Source: Bacteroidetes bacterium UBA2322
Lineage (GTDB): Bacteria; Bacteroidota; Bacteroidia; Chitinophagales; UBA2359
Length of the DNA: 37,232 nt
Assembly: GCA_002345145.1 (NCBI GenBank)
Contig: DDVC01000129.1
Coordinates: 1-37,232 of the forward strand
Direction: 5' to 3'
Position numbers and translations under genes: made by a program. The notes under the pieces were generated by a model. It had not been told where the DNA came from, ran no database searches, and saw nothing but the letters and a program-made list of their open reading frames with translations. Positions 34,499-37,232 of the stretch are shown in pieces. The stretch's first letter is position 1. The number at the start of each line of letters is the position of its first letter.

Positions 34499-35434
34499 AT
34501 GATAGTAAAACGAAACTTTAACCCGCTCAGAGTAGTGCAGTATGTGCGCAATGAACTACTGTTTGCCCTTGTGCTATCGGGGGCAGTATATGGATTACAC
34601 GTGCTTGGCATAGTAAAACCGGCATTGCCCTTTGCAGTTTCGGCTATTTTGGGCAGCGCTTTGGCTATTTTTATTGCTTTCAGAAACAACAGCGCCTATG
34701 CCCGGTGGTGGGAGGCGCGCACCCTTTGGGGAGGCATTATAAACTCAAGCCGCGTGCTGGCAAGATTGCTCATTACCTTTACCGATAGCCATGCCCACCA
34801 AAACAACTACATAAAGGAACAAAGCGAGGCATTCAAAAAAGAAATGGTTTACCAATGTATAGCTTGGGTTCATGCCTTGCGGCTGCACCTGCGCCACCAA
34901 ACCGATTGGCAAACCTTATCGGGCTTACTGCCGCCCGGGCTTATGCCTAATTTGCTGCAAGCACAAAACAAACCCAATTTTTTGCATTTGGAAATGGGTA
35001 AAAAAATTTACCAAGCTATGGCAAACGGCACACTTGCCGGTTTCGACAGTTTTCAGTTAGAAGGGCAACTGCTGGCGCTGGCTAATTACCAAGGCGGCTG
35101 CGAACGAATTAAAAATACTCCTTTGCTGCGCCAATACGACTTTTTTACCCGATTATTTCTGTATGTTTTTATACTTTTGCTGCCCTTTTCACTTTTGCCC
35201 GATTTTGATAAATTGGGCATAGCTTACCTTATGCCGCCGGTATCGGTTACCATTGCTTTTGTGTTTGCCATTATAGGTAAAGTGGGCGAGGTAAACGAAG
35301 ACCCCTTTGAAAACCGTATTACCGATGTACCCCTTACTGCTATGTGCAACACCATTGAGCGAGACCTGCGTGAAATGCTGGGCGAAACCAACCTGCCCCC
35401 TAAGCTAACACCCCAAAACGGATTTCTGTTTTAA
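34499..35434 (+). CDS. Bestrophin-family ion channel
   Basis: This 311-residue membrane protein of the bacterial bestrophin (UPF0187) group shows VVQYVRNELLFALVLSGAVYG, the signature FRNNSAYARWWEARTLWGGIINSSR, and late membrane helices (LFLYVFILLLPFSL, MPPVSVTIAFVFAIIGKVGE) ending EDPFENRITDVPLTAMCNTIERDL. Family members form pentameric channels; bacterial ones have been shown to conduct cations, and others anions such as chloride or bicarbonate. The ATG at 34499 is chosen because longer in-frame starts overlap the previous gene. It is followed after 16 bp by a K+ channel gene and then by a carbonic anhydrase, which suggests a bicarbonate or pH-related role. Confidence 0.92.
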   Translation: MIVKRNFNPLRVVQYVRNELLFALVLSGAVYGLHVLGIVKPALPFAVSAILGSALAIFIAFRNNSAYARWWEARTLWGGIINSSRVLARLLITFTDSHAHQNNYIKEQSEAFKKEMVYQCIAWVHALRLHLRHQTDWQTLSGLLPPGLMPNLLQAQNKPNFLHLEMGKKIYQAMANGTLAGFDSFQLEGQLLALANYQGGCERIKNTPLLRQYDFFTRLFLYVFILLLPFSLLPDFDKLGIAYLMPPVSVTIAFVFAIIGKVGEVNEDPFENRITDVPLTAMCNTIERDLREMLGETNLPPKLTPQNGFLF

Positions 35435-35450
35435 ATAATGAAGAAACAAC

Positions 35451-36119
35451 ATGCCCACCCGCCACACTGCCACCCTACATATTTACCGGTTTGAACTCTT
35501 GCTTTTTGCTTTGATAATGCTGCTGTTTAACAAGATATTTTTTGTAAGCAACCTCATTTACCTTACCTATGTATGGCCACTAAACATGATACTGCTGGGT
35601 TTGGTATCGGTGGGCATGTTTAAGGAGGAAAAACGCTGGGTAAAATGGGTAAAAAACCTTCTTTTTGCCGGTAGTGTGCTTATTCCGTTTAATTTTACCC
35701 TTATTTTTGCTTCTCCCGTTTTAACAGGTATAGGCATTGGCATTTACATTGCGTATTACTCACTTTTGTTTATCGAGGTATTACGACAAATAACCACCCC
35801 CGGCGAAGTAACAACCGGTATCATTTTGGGGTCGGTTAGCGGCTACCTGCTGCTGGCTGTTGTGGCTACCTTTTGTTTTTTGCTTTTGGAGTACTACCTG
35901 CCCGCTTCTTTTAACGGAACTACGGCAAACAACATACCGCTTTTTTATACCGAAATCTCCTATTTTAGCCTCATTACCCTAAGCACCATAGGTTATGGCG
36001 ATATAACCCCAGTAAACAATTCTGCCCGATTGCTGGCAGCTTTTTTTGGCATGGCAGGTCAGTTTTACATGGTAACACTGGTGGGTATCATTATTGCTAA
36101 ATTCACCTCTAAAAATTAA
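35451..36119 (+). CDS. Potassium channel (Ion_trans_2 type)
   Basis: The 222-residue product has about six membrane helices. The pore loop is SLITLSTIGYGDITPVN, with the K+ selectivity filter TIGYGD at residues 179-184 flanked by the two pore helices (GYLLLAVVATFCFLLLEYYL and LLAAFFGMAGQFYMVTLVGII). The first helices carry no regular Arg/Lys array, so voltage sensing is unlikely. No cytoplasmic RCK domain is present. It should let K+ cross the inner membrane and set the membrane potential. It lies 16 bp after bestrophin and 4 bp before carbonic anhydrase, a tight cluster. Confidence 0.9.
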   Translation: MPTRHTATLHIYRFELLLFALIMLLFNKIFFVSNLIYLTYVWPLNMILLGLVSVGMFKEEKRWVKWVKNLLFAGSVLIPFNFTLIFASPVLTGIGIGIYIAYYSLLFIEVLRQITTPGEVTTGIILGSVSGYLLLAVVATFCFLLLEYYLPASFNGTTANNIPLFYTEISYFSLITLSTIGYGDITPVNNSARLLAAFFGMAGQFYMVTLVGIIIAKFTSKN

Positions 36120-36123
36120 TAAC

Positions 36124-36759
36124 ATGAATTTTGCCGCTATTTTTGAGAACAACGAAAAATGGATTGCCCAAAAATTAGCATTAGACCCGCATTACTTTGA
36201 AAACCTAAGCAAAGGGCAAGCGCCCGAACTGCTCTACATTGGTTGTTCTGATAGCAGGGTTACTGCCGAAGACCTTATGGGGTTAAACCCGGGCGAAGTA
36301 TTTATTCACCGAAACATTGCCAACTTGGTGGTAAGTACCGATAATAACCTAAACGCCGTAGTGCAGTATGCCGTAGAGCATTTAAAGGTAAAACACATTA
36401 TTGTTTGCGGGCATTATGAATGTGGAGGAGTAAAAGCCGCCATGAACCCCAGCGATATGGGGCAGTTAAACAGTTGGCTCCAAACCCTCCGTGATGTTTA
36501 CAGGCTGCACAAAACCGAGCTTGATGCCATTCAAAACCCACAACAAAAGTTTGACAGGTTGGTAGAACTTAATGTGCGGGAGCAGTGCATCAATATCATT
36601 AAAATTGACCACGTGCAGCGCGCCTGGTACAAAACCGGCTATCCTAAAATTCATGGGTGGGTTTTTGATGTAAGAACCGGTAAGCTCATAAACCTAAGGC
36701 TAAATATGGAAAAAGAGTTTATGGAAGTGCGCAGCATTTATGATCTAAAACCTCTGTAG
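36124..36759 (+). CDS. Beta-class carbonic anhydrase
   Basis: This 212-residue zinc enzyme interconverts CO2 and bicarbonate. The ligands are Cys41 in IGCSDSRV, with the Asp43-Arg45 dyad, and His97 and Cys100 in CGHYECGG. It has no signal peptide, so it is cytosolic. The ATG at 36124 is used; upstream in-frame ATGs lie inside the channel gene. The 4 bp gap to the K+ channel gene implies co-translation. A weak A+T hairpin (AAACAA/TTGTTT, 36761-36776) follows the stop codon. Confidence 0.95.
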   Translation: MNFAAIFENNEKWIAQKLALDPHYFENLSKGQAPELLYIGCSDSRVTAEDLMGLNPGEVFIHRNIANLVVSTDNNLNAVVQYAVEHLKVKHIIVCGHYECGGVKAAMNPSDMGQLNSWLQTLRDVYRLHKTELDAIQNPQQKFDRLVELNVREQCINIIKIDHVQRAWYKTGYPKIHGWVFDVRTGKLINLRLNMEKEFMEVRSIYDLKPL

Positions 36760-36782
36760 TAAACAACAGCTTGTTTTTATTC

Positions 36783-36886
36783 TAACGTGAGGTTGGAATT
36801 AAAATGAATGCCCGACAGGGGGTAATGCCTGTATATGGTTTAGATGTACTTGATAAAATGGGCAACAGATTACGGTGCGTTGCACC
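36783..36886. repeat. Truncated second copy of the MITE-like element
   Basis: TAACGTGAGGTTGGAATTA (36783-36801) repeats the left tip of the 4433-4775 element, followed by AAAATGA as in the right tip of that element. ATTACGGTGCGTTGCACC (36869-36886) repeats its internal motif. No right tip is found before the next inverted repeat at 36933, so this copy looks cut short. The open frame 36804-37031 across it is not considered a gene. Confidence 0.65.
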
Positions 36887-36932
36887 TGGGGGTAGTGGGC
36901 AGGTGGTACAGGGTGTTTGCTTGTTTTGTATC

Positions 36933-37074
36933 CTACTTTCCGCACCCAAACAGATAATTATGTTTATCGTGCTGTTTTTCAGGATATTAAATATAAATAA
37001 AAATTCGACAGAAATTCGCCCATACCTATAAGTCCCTGATAATCAGACATGAAATTTTTAGGTGCGGAAAGTAG
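36933..37074. repeat. Inverted repeat, possible insertion-sequence or MITE ends
   Basis: CTACTTTCCGCACC (36933-36946) and its exact reverse complement GGTGCGGAAAGTAG (37061-37074) enclose 114 bp of A+T-rich DNA. The similarity extends a few bases inward (AAA) but not outward. It could be a 142-bp MITE, or the ends of two facing insertion sequences. No target duplication is evident. Confidence 0.55.
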
Positions 37075-37109
37075 AATTTATTTGTAAGGGTGGTAGTTTC
37101 TGAGCCCAC

Positions 37110-37232
37110 TTAGGCGGCAAGAGCTTTATGTTTTTTTATGAGGGCTTTTGTTGATGTTGTAAACATGTTTGTGTAGCTTTGCAGGTTGTTAGTATTGTAG
37201 TTACAAGAATTGAGTTCACTAAAAAAAGCCTG
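37110..37232 (-). CDS. 3' end of an unidentified minus-strand ORF
   Basis: The minus-strand frame is open from the window edge to a TAA at 37112-37110, giving 40 residues that end in LIKKHKALAA. Its closeness to the inverted repeat suggests it could be part of a mobile-element gene. The segment is too short to identify, and coding is not proven. Confidence 0.3.
   Translation of the reverse strand, partial: QAFFSELNSCNYNTNNLQSYTNMFTTSTKALIKKHKALAA

Noticed and set aside
36804..37031. Open frame of 75 residues after carbonic anhydrase
   Set aside because: It crosses the truncated repeat copy and one arm of another inverted repeat; the peptide shows no recognisable feature.
1..37232. CRISPR array, tRNA or rRNA genes
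   Set aside because: No regularly spaced direct repeats and no cloverleaf or rRNA-like sequence were seen. The repeated words at 4505-4690 are not regularly spaced and are partly inverted.

Overview
This window is a chromosomal segment of a Bacteroidota bacterium. The evidence is two secreted proteins with type IX secretion (T9SS) C-terminal sorting domains, a SprB-like repeat, -7 promoter boxes of the TAnnTTTG type, absence of Shine-Dalgarno sequences, and the pairing of tyrA with a DAHP synthase/chorismate mutase fusion. The class is uncertain. The intergenic repeats resemble those I associate with environmental, sludge-type lineages, but that is an impression and was not checked.

Layout. 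1-3486: the end of an unidentified gene, then tyrA, the DAHP synthase/chorismate mutase fusion and xseA. 3610-6571: a signal-peptide protein with one C-terminal membrane anchor, a MITE-like inverted-repeat element (4433-4775), and a soluble histidine kinase fused to a receiver domain, closed by a strong terminator. 6640-19770: an accessory region that is visibly richer in A+T. It holds a radical SAM gene flanked by repeated palindromes, a NYN-LOTUS RNase-like gene, a tight seven-gene operon (9323-19455), and an orphan MNT nucleotidyltransferase. 19783-25447: housekeeping genes metF (minus), pepP and purL. 25611-31243: minus-strand genes for a lipoprotein hydrolase, a PP2C-like membrane protein with TPR repeats, and a large T9SS-exported Omp28-like protein. 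31504-36759: a small T9SS protein, an HxlR regulator divergent from a DJ-1/Hsp31-like gene, an outer-membrane-like protein, and a run of bestrophin, K+ channel and beta-carbonic anhydrase. The right end holds a truncated second copy of the MITE-like element, another inverted repeat, and the 3' end of a minus-strand ORF.

The main candidate for an undescribed system is the 9323-19455 operon. Its gene order is Ycf46-like AAA+ ATPase, Upf1-like SF1 helicase with a large unknown N-terminus, a 530-residue protein with a possible PLD-like HDR motif, a PLD-like protein lacking HKD residues with a long coiled coil, a DUF2997-like small protein, a DUF1257/Ycf35-like protein, and an NrdG-like radical SAM protein with no glycyl radical enzyme beside it. 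Gaps of 8, 8 and 31 bp and two ATGA overlaps argue for one functional unit. I infer an NTP-driven nucleic-acid surveillance or conflict system with a radical-SAM modification or sensing step. The sequence alone does not prove that function, and novelty could not be checked.

A second interesting group is bestrophin, K+ channel and beta-carbonic anhydrase at 34499-36759, which suggests coupled bicarbonate/ion homeostasis. All family assignments come from reading motifs in the translated sequence. No database search was possible.
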